From positions 83,994-108,295 of the forward strand of contig VHZZ01000243.1 in NCBI GenBank assembly GCA_009801015.1: DNA of 24,302 nucleotides, given 5' to 3'. Under the pieces are notes generated by a model that saw only the letters and a program-made list of their open reading frames with translations, made no database searches and was not told the origin of the DNA. This stretch comes from Silene noctiflora. Lineage: Eukaryota; Streptophyta; Magnoliopsida; Caryophyllales; Caryophyllaceae. The stretch's first letter is position 1, and every line of letters starts with the position of its first letter. Below are positions 1-11,568 of the stretch, piece by piece. Made by a program: the position numbers and the translations under genes.

Positions 1-110
1 GCTTTGTAGTGATCAGAAATTTAAAGACTAGCTTATGCATAGAAACTATGACCATACATTCCGGTCTTTGGCGATCTCAATGTAAAAGAAAATAAACAAT
101 GATATTTCCT

Positions 111-180
111 AGCCAATGTGGGAGTTGAACCCACATCTTGTGCATTTTGCACAATGCTTTGCCATTTAAGCTAATTGGCT
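111..180 (-). tRNA. tRNA-like gene or tRNA pseudogene
   Basis: Read on the minus strand, 70 nt fold into a full cloverleaf. The acceptor stem is a perfect 7 bp (AGCCAAT/ATTGGCT). The D stem is GCTT/AAGC, the anticodon stem TTGTG/CACAA and the T stem GTGGG/CCCAC around a TTCAACT loop. The internal Pol III promoter boxes are nearly intact: an A box (TAGCTTAAATGG) and a B box (GGTTCAACTCC). Two points argue against a working tRNA. The anticodon loop is CAAAATG, which lacks the universal T33 and gives a nominal AAA anticodon. The variable loop is only 3 nt. A T-rich stretch suited to Pol III termination follows about 25 nt downstream. It may be a decayed tRNA, or a tRNA-derived sequence kept for another reason. 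Confidence 0.5.
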
Positions 181-2140
181 TTCGAAATAATAAAATGTTA
201 GTACTCGTAATGTAAAAACTGTAATGACGGTATCAAAGATAGTATAAACTGATATCTTGATGCAGTAAATAACAACATATATAAGTTAATTAAAAGAATT
301 TTCACTCTTCTAAGTAAATAGGGATGTCATCGGGGTTGACAGGAGCACATGTTCGCATCCGTCTTACATGATTTGAGCTCTACAAGCTTAGTTTGATTCA
401 CTAAAGCCAATATTCTGTAGTAGATTGAAGCCTATATGCATAGAAATATTCAGTAGATACGCAGAAATAACCACTACATGCACAAAAAAAAAAAAAATTA
501 AACAATAAGAAAGAAAAGTGAGGTTGTGCATTTCTTCATGACACATATGCAACATAGTGAAAAAATAAATAAACTGGCTAAAACTCTAAGTCAAAATCAC
601 ATCATGTTACGATACGAACCTGTACAAACCACGTAGATACACACTTTAATACTCTAGATATACAAGTTAGGCCTCCAGATACACAAATCACACAAATCAA
701 TTTGTATATAAAATACTAAATTGTCTATCTAGCATCAAATTTTATGTATACGCAACCCACATCCAACCCAAATCATCCCAAAACCAACATCTGGCCGACA
801 ACAACACACATCTGAACCCCAAAATTATTTCTCATTCGATATAATAGGACAAAGGTAAAGGGAGTACTAAGTTCTTTTAATCAACACTACAAACAGATCC
901 ATATTTTTTTCTATCAATAACTCTAAGCAGTTTGAGCATCGTGACTAGACAACTCAACTGACATCTCACCCAAATTGCTTACATCTGCTTCTACACTTCT
1001 CGTATACCAAATCACAACTCACTTAGATTTGGACTAATGCATATAGCTTGTCTCAAAAAATACACAACACAAATGAATTAACATTTCATCCCTGACAATT
1101 TATATCGATGAGAAAAAAATGATGCATATAATTGTCCAAAAAAACAAAAAAATGGTAGTCGTTTTATGCAAGGCTATTTGTCAAAAATTAAGATCTAGAA
1201 CATATTTCATGGCTGGCTCCTCACTCTTGTATAGCTGACCAGTATAGCGTCACAAACAGCAAACAACTCTACTCATATCCGACCAAAACAAGTGACAAGA
1301 AGATGAGAGCACCAGGTAGTAAATAAAATGATAAACGGAATGTTAGGGGTCAAACCTTCTTCCTCGTCCAGTCTTCGTTCCCGAGTGAAGCAAGCAATAA
1401 ATTGAACTTGCCGAATCTACTGTTTAGCTCTGTTTCAGGGAGAGTCGTGCCTGATCGATTCCCCGCTTACGTAAAAGAAAACGGGAGGCTCCCCGCTAGA
1501 TCCGGAAAGCATCAAGTTGAGGGGAGGCTAGAATTGCACCTGTTTCATTCAATCTCGGGGTTTACACAAGACTATTTGTAGCCAACCTATACTAATACCT
1601 TGCACAAAGCAAGGCATGCCCTTTAGCTTAGACTACCTAATTCACGCAATTGAGTTCCCAATTTCATGATTTCAATAAATTGAGGTAATTTCTCAATTTC
1701 CCCCAACCCTAATTTACCANTTTCATGCTGCAAATTTACCAATTTTATGAACATAAACCCTAATTTCACAAACATAAGCCAACAATTTCAATTATGTACC
1801 ACTATACGTAACTCGAATTAACAATTCAGCAACCTAATTCATTGACGAATTAACAAATTCCAAGCAAATAAAGACGAATTTATTGAAAATTAATGGAGAA
1901 TATAAACAAACCTTATCAAATTTGCAGCGTTCGGGAAAGATGAGTTAAACTTAGAGTTTTCATTGATGAACAAGCAAAATATTAATGCTTGTCTTCAATT
2001 TGAGGTAACAATTTCGTGATCGATGAGAAAGAACGATGTTGGATAGAGAAATCAATTTGGTTAAATGACTCCGCCCTTCATTTATCTAACCAAATTAGGA
2101 CGAAATTGTGGTATCATCTCAACCCTTCGTCTGTCTAAGA
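181..2140. other. AT-rich stretch without recognised gene
   Basis: I see no convincing protein gene here. On the minus strand there are two blocks that look like transcribed leader exons. One is at roughly 2060-1917 and ends in a possible donor (AAG/GTTTGT). The other is at roughly 1538-1356, more GC-rich than its surroundings, and lies between a possible acceptor (AAACAG) and a possible donor (GAAG/GTTTG). The second block has stops in all frames, so if it is transcribed it is untranslated or non-coding. A single N lies at 1720. Confidence 0.4.
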
Positions 2141-2201
2141 TCTAAGGGCTGTGAGAGGTTCTCACAGTTCTCATTATATTAGTGGTTCTCATAGGATCCC
2201 G

Positions 2202-2205
<4 letters not shown>

Positions 2206-2242
<37 letters not shown>
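2206..2242. repeat. (TA)n microsatellite
   Basis: About 18 uninterrupted TA units sit immediately upstream of the RPA-like gene, and its first ATG (2241) overlaps the end of the run. The length of such a run is likely to vary between individuals. It may also have replaced or displaced the original TATA region. Confidence 0.95.
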
Positions 2243-2244
<2 letters not shown>

Positions 2245-4468
2245 AAGGTATACAAAAACCTCTTTCAGAGGTAAGAGAGGCTAGCCGAAACGTTATTGTT
2301 GTTGTTACTCTAAAATCAATTCTTCCAGAGACAACGTCTATTTCTGGCAACGTTAAGTACCAGAAGTTGTTATTTAGAGACAAAGCGGTTAACAATTTTA
2401 TTATTAAAATGTATATGTATCAAAATTATGGTTGGAATTTTACAACTTACTTTTATGTATTTTTTTTATATTTTAGGGTACGGAGATTCCTGCTACTCTT
2501 TTTGAGGAAAACATTGAGCTGTTTTTAGAAGTGTTTCATGAAAGGAGAGATTATGAAATTACAAATGCATCACTTCTATATGCGAAGACGTTAGACGCGA
2601 CTCACAAAATTTTCAAATGGATATCAGGTCTACAACAAAGGTTGTTAAGTTTGCTCTTTCAAATGTTAGAAATCATTCGTATATTGTGCCTCTAGACTAA
2701 GCAATCGAATACGTAGAGCATCAATGTAGGATTGGTATGTAATGTAAACTAAACTGCGACACATACTTTATTACTCAGTGATATTACACTTCCTTTATTT
2801 ATGTATTTATTTATTTATTTATTTATTTATTTATTTTTCAAGATATTTTGGGCTTTGCTGTTCATGTAACTCTATCACGAAAGGTGCGACCCAAACATAA
2901 GGACACAGAGCTTGATGCTCGTGATATTGTTCTTGTTGATAAAAGGTAATATCATTTATTTTACTATGTACGTATATTACTACGAGTTGGCCTAATTACT
3001 TTGTATTTTTACCTTATTTCAGTATGAAGCCTACAACGTTGACTGTTTGGCAGGCCTTTGTTTCAGCCGAAGCACAAGCGATTGCAGAAATTGTCACTTC
3101 GGGTCCTACTGTTCTAGAAACACGTGTTTCGGCTTCTTCGTTTCGTGGTATAAAAATCACTTTGAAATAATTTTTTTACTGGTTTATATTACTGCTTCGA
3201 TATAATTTTTACTTCTTTTATCATATTCTTTCTTATTTTTCAATTTTTGAGTTGCTATTATAATTTTCGATATTACTTTTTATATACTATATTTTTATAA
3301 AAATTCATTTTAAGTTCGCGTAATTTTTTTTTTTCATATCAATTTCAACTATTTTACTATTATTGTTCGTTTTTTTTCATTAAATGTAAAGTTAGTGTTT
3401 AATTTTTTTAACATACCGACTTCAAATTGGCATACTACCGCATGAGGCAGTTGGAATAAAACTTTTTTTTCTATCATCCACTTGGACTACAATGGCCCCG
3501 AGGCGCTTACTCTTANAGAATGGTTTGCTTTTTAAAAAAAAAAACAAAAAAAAAAAACTTAACTATAGTAACACTCATATAGTTGTTTGATTGTAGTATT
3601 GAGTTTTGTCCTAATATAGGGAAAATGATAACGTTGTAGAAATAGATCGAATTTTAGAAGGTTTGCTGGCAAATGTCGATGAAAGAAGTAGGACAGTCTT
3701 ACCGATCGCTGCACTCGGTTTACAATAGGTATGATCAATTATGACTATATGCTATTACTAACTATCTTGCATTTCTTTTGTCATANATTAGTTTTCAATA
3801 ATTTAGAAAAAAAAATACAATAAAAAATGTTTCAAGATGGTGCAACGGTGTGGATNAAGGGTCAGGTTACCCGTGTTATCAATCCGGATAGGTGTATATA
3901 CGCTTCGTGTAGTACATGCAAGACTAGAACAGAAGTTGCGATTGGAGAAAAAATTTATTGTTTTGGGACTAAAACACCGCACATAAGAGCATCCGTGTTT
4001 AGGTTAGATGTTTCAATTTAGTTTATCATTTCTTTACAATGATGTTTTACGAATAGGTTTTGTTTAAAATTTCTTGACTATTTGATCAATTTACTTAAAT
4101 TTTGATACAGGTGTAATCTACAAATCTGCTTTGAAGTTGAAAGTTCCGCTATAAAACTTACTCTTTTTGACGAACTTGCCGAAAAGGTCTTCCAACGGAC
4201 TGCAGCACAGATTTCGGACCTTTCACCAGAGGTTTATTTTTTTTCTTTTTTTTTTTCCAAAAAAAAAAAAAAAAACTTGACCATTTCTTTGATTATAATC
4301 TGCGTATTTTCTATTTCTTGTATGTAGGAACGACTGTCGTTAGACATTGACTTTATCGACAATATCAATGGTCGAGTGTTTACCATAAAGTTGATTGCAA
4401 AACGGTTCGGAGAGTCCAAGAAACAGCTCAGGTTTACTCCCCAGCATATAGAAGAAGAAATAGCATAA
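2241..4468 (+). pseudogene. Helitron RPA70-like single-strand DNA binding protein, broken
   Basis: This is a multi-exon gene for a replication protein A large-subunit-like protein, which binds single-stranded DNA through OB folds. Exons I can place are 2241-2387, 2477-2734, 2843-2945 and 3023-3147. Reading frame carries across the GT-AG introns between them. Further exon pieces lie near 3430-3530, 3620-3725, 3827-4018, 4111-4230 and 4328-4468. The first fold is marked by YQKLLFRDKA followed by GTEIPATLF. The second is marked by DILGFAVHV, RDIVLVD and KPTTLTVWQAF. The C-terminal fold has a zinc-ribbon-like CSTC followed by TLFDELAEKVF. Lesions include a frame change and a TAA in exon 2, a frame change near 3500, and loss of one zinc-ribbon cysteine (YCFG). 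Start at 2241 is the first ATG after the TA run. Three Ns (3516, 3786, 3856) fall inside the gene. The family call is firm; exact splice sites in the second half are approximate. Confidence 0.8.
2794..2838. repeat. (TTTA)n microsatellite
   Basis: A run of TTTA units, with one TATG interruption near its start, fills most of the 3' end of the intron just before the exon at 2843. It supplies a T-rich tract in front of the TTCAAG acceptor. Confidence 0.9.
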
Positions 4469-5477
4469 TAGAAGATACTTCCACTACATGATATGTATTA
4501 GTAATGTAAATACTTGTATATGGTTATCAATAAAACAGGTTTGGTCGAAAACTCATCCATTGTATGTACCATGTTTATTATGTTTGAGTTTGTATTAAGG
4601 TGTGTTTTGTTTGGGCTTGTATTTAGCTAAATTACCCTGAGGTTTGTGTAAAATATACGAATAAAAAATTGTGTTTTATATGATTTTCAAGTATCGTTTG
4701 TGATCACTTTTTAATATTATTAAACATTAAATGTTTTGAATTACTATGCTATGTATAACTAATTTTTAGAATTGACAATTCATTATATAATTTGAATCTT
4801 TTAACGCTTCTGTTAATGTACTGTAAGTTTCGTGTCCGGTTGCGATAGTTTTAACTAAAATAATTTACAAGTAGGATAAAAAGAATTTTGATAAAAATAG
4901 TAAATAATCATTTCAAACGAAATACTTTAGTAAATAGGAAGGAAGAGCCAGGACATTATAAAAAATACAGATATTTATAGAATGCAACATATCTATTTAC
5001 AAGAAAACGAAATACGCTTCGCAACGGTAGGTACAAAAAAAACTTATTGTCTTACTTATGTACGTCGTAGGCTTCTATCCTCTCATCACTTGTCCTCCCA
5101 CTTGCCCTTCGCATGCTCTCCTAGTTGTTCCTTGTGAGAGGTAACAAGTTTCTAACGAAATACTACCGTAACAAATGAGAATGGTTATACGAAATATTGC
5201 AGAACATATATGTCCATATTTCGAGAATCGCATACATACTTTTCGGCTTACTATACTATTTTTTCGTTTCGTCATTTCTTGTCCGACGATTTAAATGATT
5301 TTACAATATTTATCGATTAAGCCTTATAAGACAAAACTCTTAATTACATATGTTTTGTTTTCATATGCTCAAAATTTCTATAAATTGCTTTACTTGACAT
5401 CCCATAAGTTTATGAAAAATAGTCTAAGGAAAACAAATCCTCTAAAACTTGTATTGTCAACAACTACAATAAATTTT
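4469..5477. other. AT-rich spacer after the RPA-like gene
   Basis: A polyadenylation-type AATAAA lies at 4529-4534, about 60 bp after the RPA-like stop codon, and fits that gene's 3' end. No gene is visible in the rest. Short open frames in both directions lack any recognisable motif. The stretch ends at the 8-bp target duplication TAAATTTT (5470-5477) of the next element. Confidence 0.5.
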
Positions 5478-6487
5478 CGTAGTTGCTCATTCATGTACGA
5501 GTTTTACTCATTCATGGACTTTTTTTCATTATTTTTCCATTGTATGTCCTTTGGCTAGAAATTAAAGAGGAAAAAAATCTCTCTAATTCTCTTCCTCACA
5601 AAATTAATCAAATTCACAAAATTACTCAAATCCGTCAATTTATACAATTATGGATGTTCTTGTATTGATCAAGTAATAATTCTAATTCTTAATTTAATTA
5701 AAGAATTAAATTACATTAATTAAATTAGGGTTTTCTTAACCCATCGCGGCGTTGGGACGAGGAACAACGACCGTCGCCAAGCAGTTGTATCAGCGTCCAT
5801 TTCAGGCATGTGGTAGAGGCACACATCATTGTCATTAGCTGCCTCAAGGCGTGAGAGGATGATTGGCTATCTTTATTTGATAACAATTACTTTTAAGCTT
5901 CCTCTACGAATGGAATCGCAAATTCGCAAGCCTAAAATCAAAGGTTTCTTTTAAGCAAATTCCAATCTAACTCAGCACCATTGAGCAAATACCAATCTAA
6001 CCGGTGACTAGATATACCAATAGCAATAATTTTGAAACCCCAGTAGATCAATTTTATTTCGAAGTGTTTAAGTAAAGAGGGTGCTGACAAACTTGATCTT
6101 GTAAACCTGATGAAACCCGTGTACGATAAGTACAGTTTCCGGGGGTGGTCCAGTGGTGTTATTCATGAATCGTCGTCTCGATGGTGACGAGGATGGTTTG
6201 ATGGTGTTAGGGAAGGGGTTGTATGGGGGTAGGAGGCAGATCTATGAGATCGCCTGATTACCGGTCTGAGGAGGTTATCAAGACCGGCCGGTGGCGGAGG
6301 GAGACGGCGGGGAGGGTGGTGAATGGTGGCTGGCGTGCGCTGGGGATTGAATGATGGAAGTTAGAGTGAGAAAATTGAGAGAAAAATTGAATTGGGATAA
6401 AAGAGAATGAAAACATTAAAATAAAAGGGTATAATGGTCATTTATGTCCATGAAAGAGTAAAATCCGTCCTTGAATGAGCACCACCC
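5478..6487. mobile_element. TIR transposon of Pack-MULE or hAT type with foreign cargo
   Basis: Two 42-bp terminal inverted repeats (5478-5519 and 6446-6487) share the cores TGCTCATTC, TTTTACTC and TTCATGGAC in opposite orientation. They are flanked by an exact 8-bp direct repeat, TAAATTTT (5470-5477 and 6488-6495). That pattern defines a cut-and-paste insertion of 1,010 bp. An 8-bp duplication fits hAT or MULE. The interior encodes no transposase. It contains an open exon-like segment on the minus strand (5720-5866) and a GC-rich block at about 6130-6350, unlike the AT-rich Helitron around it. The minus strand next to that block (about 6350-6420) is pyrimidine-rich, like a plant 5' leader. 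This suggests a captured host gene piece in reverse orientation. One N lies just outside, at 6562. Confidence 0.7.
5720..5866 (-). pseudogene. Captured exon-like fragment, gene not recognised
   Basis: On the minus strand an open segment of 48 codons starts directly after an AG acceptor-like dinucleotide (GATAG just upstream) and ends in TAA. Its residue mix looks protein-like, with SRLEAANDND, then YHMPEMDADTTAW, then LVPTPRWVKK. It is richer in G and C than the flanks. I do not recognise the family. It lies inside the TIR element at 5478-6487 and is probably one exon of a host gene picked up by that element. A possible first exon with an ATG lies on the same strand near 6166, but I could not connect the two. 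Confidence 0.35.
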
Positions 6488-7100
6488 TAAATTTTAAGTT
6501 ACGTTTATATTGTTGCTAATTCAAGGTAATCAAGTCTTTTTTTTTTTCTTTCTTCTATAAANTTTCTGATATTAAAATTTACATAGAACAAAATTTGTAG
6601 TTATGTTGCATAAATAAATTTAAAATATAGTGTAAGTTATGTATTATCGCATTAAATGTGTTTATTTATAGATATAAAAATTTAGTTGTATGCTTTTGCC
6701 ATGTTTAAAATTACAATTAAACTGAATTTGTACATCTATATTCGTACAAATATAATGTTTAAAAGTGTAAAATATATGCCGTGGACATGTTGCTTAATAT
6801 GTATTTCGTTTTTCATCTAACTTGTGCGATTTACGCATACGGAAGTATTTGTTATTGTCTAAAGATAAGTTCATACATTCTACTAATGTTAAGATTAGCA
6901 CTTCTTATGAAATTATTTTTTTCTTTTTTAAGCAATAATTATTTATACTTTTGAAATATTTTTTTTGTAAATTTAAATATTTTAACTCCTTTTTTTTTTT
7001 TAATAAAATTTTAGGGTATCCGTTTTTATGTTTTTGTTATAGAGGCGTGTCAGCATACGTACTTAAAACATTATTTTTTTATGTAGAATTCAACGTGAGT
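6488..7100. other. AT-rich spacer before the Rep/Helicase gene
   Basis: The stretch is strongly AT-rich, with T runs and no coding signal. It would contain the promoter and leader of the Rep/Helicase gene. I could not single out one TATA box among many TA-rich words. Confidence 0.4.
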
Positions 7101-10100
7101 ATGTCGTCAGATGTTGCTTCAACCTCTCATGCCCATCAGACGTCAGAAGATAATGAGCATGCAAATTTCGTCGGAATTAATTTGAAACGTTTGAAACATT
7201 TTTCTTTTTTTTATGATTTTTCTGTTGTTTGGATTTAGTATAGTAAGTGTAGAAAAATTTTGTTAACACTGTTTATTTGCTGATAATGTTTAAGGTAGAA
7301 AAAGACCGCCAAAGAAACCATATGTCAGTATGTACTTCCTTTGCCCAGCTTCTGCTCATATTGTGGGGAAAAATTGTTTAGGAATGAGTCTATAAATTTT
7401 TGTTGCAGTCAAGGCGATATTCGGCTTACACAAAATTCTGTTCCGGAACTTATGCGTCATCTTTTACCAAGAGATCATGAACTCGCTCATAGGAATCGAG
7501 GAATCTACACATTTCGGGTTCAGGGACAGTTTTACCATTTCATAAATGACGTACTTCCGATACATGAACAACCACGCTATATTCAATTATATTTTTTCGA
7601 CACAGATGTAGAGCTTTGGCATCGTTTACAAAATTGTCCAGAACTCACGCATATTGTCGTTAGTACACTAATGAGGATTATGGATATTAATCCCTATGCT
7701 ATTTTTTTTCGATCCTTGAGAGAAATTGGTATTGATGATGAAAGTCGCATTGTTATTCGAGCTGATCCAACCCAAGATCAGCGTACTCACAATGCACCCA
7801 CTGCATCTCAAGTTGCAGCGATTTGGGTTGAAGATGAAGGATCATTTGAACCTTTGAGGCATGATATTGTTGTATATGCTCGTTCATGAGTAAGTCATCG
7901 GGTATGGAACTACTATGGCTGTTATGATTCTTTACAATATCCACTACTTTTTCCTTACGGTGACACAGGATGACATAGATGTATTTACAAGTATAATACT
8001 TCACATCGTCGTAGAGAGGTGTGTCCTACATTTCCTATAAACGAAGTTCTTGTCCAAACCGCGGAAGATTTAATTGAGGCTGAGGATCAAGGTGTGTTTT
8101 ATATTTCATATGTAAGTTTTTCCTATATTACTTAAAATTACGGTTCCACTTTAAAAACAAATATATTTTTACTTTTTTCTACTACAGTTGCAAATTCATC
8201 GGAATCGGAAAAAAAAGATTCGTCCTAACGATTCGCCTATTTTACTGCGTAGTGGTCGTCTTCTTCAACAGTACGTTTTTGATATGTATATTAAACTTGA
8301 ATCAACCAGACTTGATTTCATAAGAGCTAATCAGGCTACTATTAGAGCATAACTTTATCAGGGCGTGATTGATAGCTATAATGCAGGCCAAACATTTGGT
8401 ACTAATATTGGACAGATTTATATTCTTCCAGCAAGTTTTATAGGGTGTGACAGAGACCTGCGTTGTCGCTACCTTAGTTCAATGTCTATCGTTCAGCGTT
8501 ATGGAAAACCAGATATCTTTTTGACCATAACATGTAATCCTAGATGGCCAGAAATAGAACGTGAATTACTATCACATGAGGAAGCGCATAATAGACCTGA
8601 TCTTGTTGCCCGTGTATTTCGATCAAAACTTATTGAGGTTAAGAAAGAAATTGTCGAGAAAAAATTATTCGGCAATGTTGCAGGATACGTATATGTAGTT
8701 GAATTTCAGAAAAGAGGACTACCGTATGCCCATTTCCTCATCATATTGGATACGCATAGCAAAATACGCTCTCCGGATCAATACGACACTTTTGTGTCCG
8801 CTGAAATTCCAGATGCGTTGGAAAATCCTCACCTTCATAGAGCTGTCTTAAGGCACATGATGCATGGCCCATGTGGTAAAGATTTTCCTACAAATCCGTG
8901 CATGAAAAAACGGAAAATGTAAAAATCATTATCCACATGACTATGCGGATATGATGACAAACGGTCGCAATTCGTATCCTATATATCGAAGGCGACAGAA
9001 TGGGAGAAATGCCGTGGTTCGAACAACTAAACTTAATAATAGGTGGGTTGTACCTTATAATCCTTTTTTGCTGGCAAAATATTATTGTCATTTGAATGTA
9101 GAAGTATGCTCAACAATAAAACCAGTCAAGTATCTATACAAATATGTTTATAAGGGACACGATCGCGTTTCTTTTACGGTTGATAGTGGTATCGAACAAC
9201 GTGAATATGATGAAATTNACAAATATGTTTATAAGGGACACGATCGCGTTTCTTTTACGGTTGATAGTGGTATCGAACAACGTGAATATGATGAAATTAA
9301 TGCTTTTCAGTCTACACGTAGGATATTATCACCTGAGACAGTGTGGAGAATGTTTAGGTTTTGCATGAATGAAATACATCCTAATGTGGTGCCTTTGCAA
9401 GTTCATCTTCCAAATATGCAAACTGTACTTTTTCGTCCATTTGAATGCCTACAGAATATTGATGATGATGAGAGTAGAAATAAAACTATGCTAACGGCTT
9501 TTTTCGAAAGAAATCAAACTGATTCTTATGCCCGTACTCTACTATATCAATAGTTTCCAGAACACTATGTTTAGTTAGGGCAAAAAGATTAGAAGATTTG
9601 GCTTCCGCGAAGAAAAGGTTTCGTTGTTGGTAGGTTAGTCTACAGACTCTACACCAACCCTACAGAAAGTGAACGATATTACTTGGGCATGTTACTTGCG
9701 AATGTTCGAGGACCCCAATCATTTGAAGACTTGCGTACTGTTAACAATGTTAGGCTATCTTCGTTTCAAGAAGTAGCATATCGACGAGGCCTTCTTGAAA
9801 ATGATAATTCCGTTGAAAACAGTTTATTGGAAACTTCAAATTTCCAAATGTCGTTTGCTCTAAGACGACTGTTTGCTACATTACTCATTTACTGTACGCC
9901 TAAAAGTCTTAGGCTTCTGTGGGATTATTTCTTCTCGGCATTATCAGAAGACTACACATTGGCATTTCCAGAAAATCCACGTAGTGTTTTGAATCCTATG
10001 CTTAAAAGTATATGTTGCATCATAGAGTCAATGGGCAAAATTTTTAATGATTTTGACTTTGGAAGCTTAAGATTAGAAGATGATGAAGTTGAAAAGCATA

Positions 10101-11568
10101 GGTCTAAAGAAATTGAAGAGCAGATTAGCATTCCTATTACACTAGAAGAGCTTAATGCAGCGAACTTGCTAAATACTGGACAAAAAAAAGCATACAAAAT
10201 TATAGATAATAGAGTTATTGAAAAAAGGGCAGGTGCTTTTTTTGTTGACGGTCCAGGTGGTACAGGAAAAACTTTCGTCTACTCATCACTTCTCGCACAG
10301 GTGCGAAAAAGGGCTTTATTGCTCTAGCAGTTACAAGTTCAGGAATTGTTGCGTCAAATATTTCTGGTGGCAGAACTGCTAATTCGCTTTTCAAAATTCC
10401 TCTTGATCTAGAAGAAAACTAGGGTAGTAAAATTTCGAAACAAAGTGCGCTTGCCGAATTGATTAGAGCATGAAGATTAATTATCAGGAATGAAGCACCA
10501 ATGGCAAAAAGACAATCAATAGAGCACTTTGAAAGAACATTACGTGACATCTGCTCAAAAAATATACCGTTTGAGGGAAAAGTTGTTGTGTTTGGTGGAG
10601 ATTTTCGCCAGGTACTGCCGGTCATTCCTAAAAGTACACTTCGAGAAGCTATTAATGCGAGTTTGGTAATGTCTCCAGTGTGGCCGACGCTTGAAAAAAT
10701 TCGATTAACTATCAATATGCGCGCCATTAATGATCCTAGCTTTAGTGATTTTGTTTTGCATGTTGGCGAAGGTTGTCCACCCTATGAAAATGGTAAGGAC
10801 ATAACACTACCAAAAGCAATCGTGATAAACAGCAGTCAACATTTGTCGTTGTTGCATCAAATGATCGAAGCTATCTACCCAAATGTAGATGACATTAATT
10901 TAAACTCTATAATTACTACGAGAAAAGCCATTTTAACCCCAAAGAATGATGACACTGAAGCTATAAATTCTATATTGGTTTCTCGTCAACATGGCGAAGC
11001 ATTTGAATATAAAAGCATTGATGAGGCTGTCGATATCACTACGGAACAATACCCGATAGAGTTTTTGAATACTCTAAATCCAGGAGGACTTCCACCACAC
11101 CATTTGGTACTGAAGAAAAACAATTCGATAATTTTATTAAGAAACTTAGATCCAACCTCAGAACTTTGTAATGGAACAAGACTCATATGCAAGGCTTTCT
11201 CAAGAAATATTATTGACGCTGAAATTGTTGTTGGACATCATAAAGGAGAGCGAGTTTTTATTCCTCGAATACCTTTACAACCATCTCCAGGTGATAAATT
11301 TCCCTTTAATTTCAAGAGAAAGCAGTTTCCGATTAAACTTAGTTTTGCGATGACATTTAATAAATCACAAGAGCAAACTTTGGATAAAATAGGAATTTAA
11401 TTGCCTCAACCGGTTTTTTCACATGGTCAACTCTATGTTGCCCTCTCTAGAACTAAAAGAAGTTTTGATGTTGTAGTTGCTATAGCATCCCAGAGTTCAT
11501 CGGATAGTTCGCTTAAAACAAAAAATATTGTCTGTTATGAAGTACTGAGACGTGCCGGTATAATGTAA
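7101..11568 (+). pseudogene. Helitron Rep/Helicase transposase, broken
   Basis: Domains run in the usual plant Helitron order. An N-terminal zinc-finger-like CSYCGEKLF then FCCSQG (7353 on) leads into the Helitron_like_N region (FRVQGQFYHF, later LQYPLLFPYG). The Rep nuclease follows with KRGLPYAHFL (8707-8738) and the tyrosine motif KYLYKYVYKG. The PIF1-like helicase has Walker A GPGGTGKT (10250-10273), GGDFRQVLPV, and the C-terminal HGQLYVALSR. An exon near 7101, an intron of about 90 bp near 8095-8186 and other joints are implied. Lesions: stop 7887-7889 with a frame change, TGA 7971, TAA 8350, frame changes near 8917 and 10308, TAG 9551, TAG 10420, TGA 10471, TAA 11398. The HUH pair reads YAH and the Walker B reads NEAPM instead of DEAPM. 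The protein would nick and unwind DNA in rolling-circle transposition; this copy cannot. Confidence 0.9.
9138..9298 (+). repeat. Exact 80-bp duplication around a single N
   Basis: Positions 9138-9217 and 9219-9298 are identical, with one N (9218) between them. The repeat covers the Rep tyrosine-motif region and inserts an extra copy of it in the frame track. Perfect identity beside an N, in an otherwise decayed gene, points to two contig ends that overlap but were joined instead of merged. Confidence 0.9.

Noticed and set aside
1356..1538. Short protein exon on the plus strand (PDRFPAYVKENGRLP)
   Set aside because: The open stretch is short, has no family match I recognise, and the same block has splice-like borders on the opposite strand with stops in all frames.
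2151..2528. 125-codon open frame across the TA microsatellite
   Set aside because: The N-terminal half is translated TA repeat and the 3' end runs into an intron (2388-2476). Only 2241-2387 is a real exon of the RPA-like gene.
2794..2838. CRISPR-like or regulatory repeat array
   Set aside because: It is a simple TTTA microsatellite inside an intron; there are no spacers, and the genome is a plant's.
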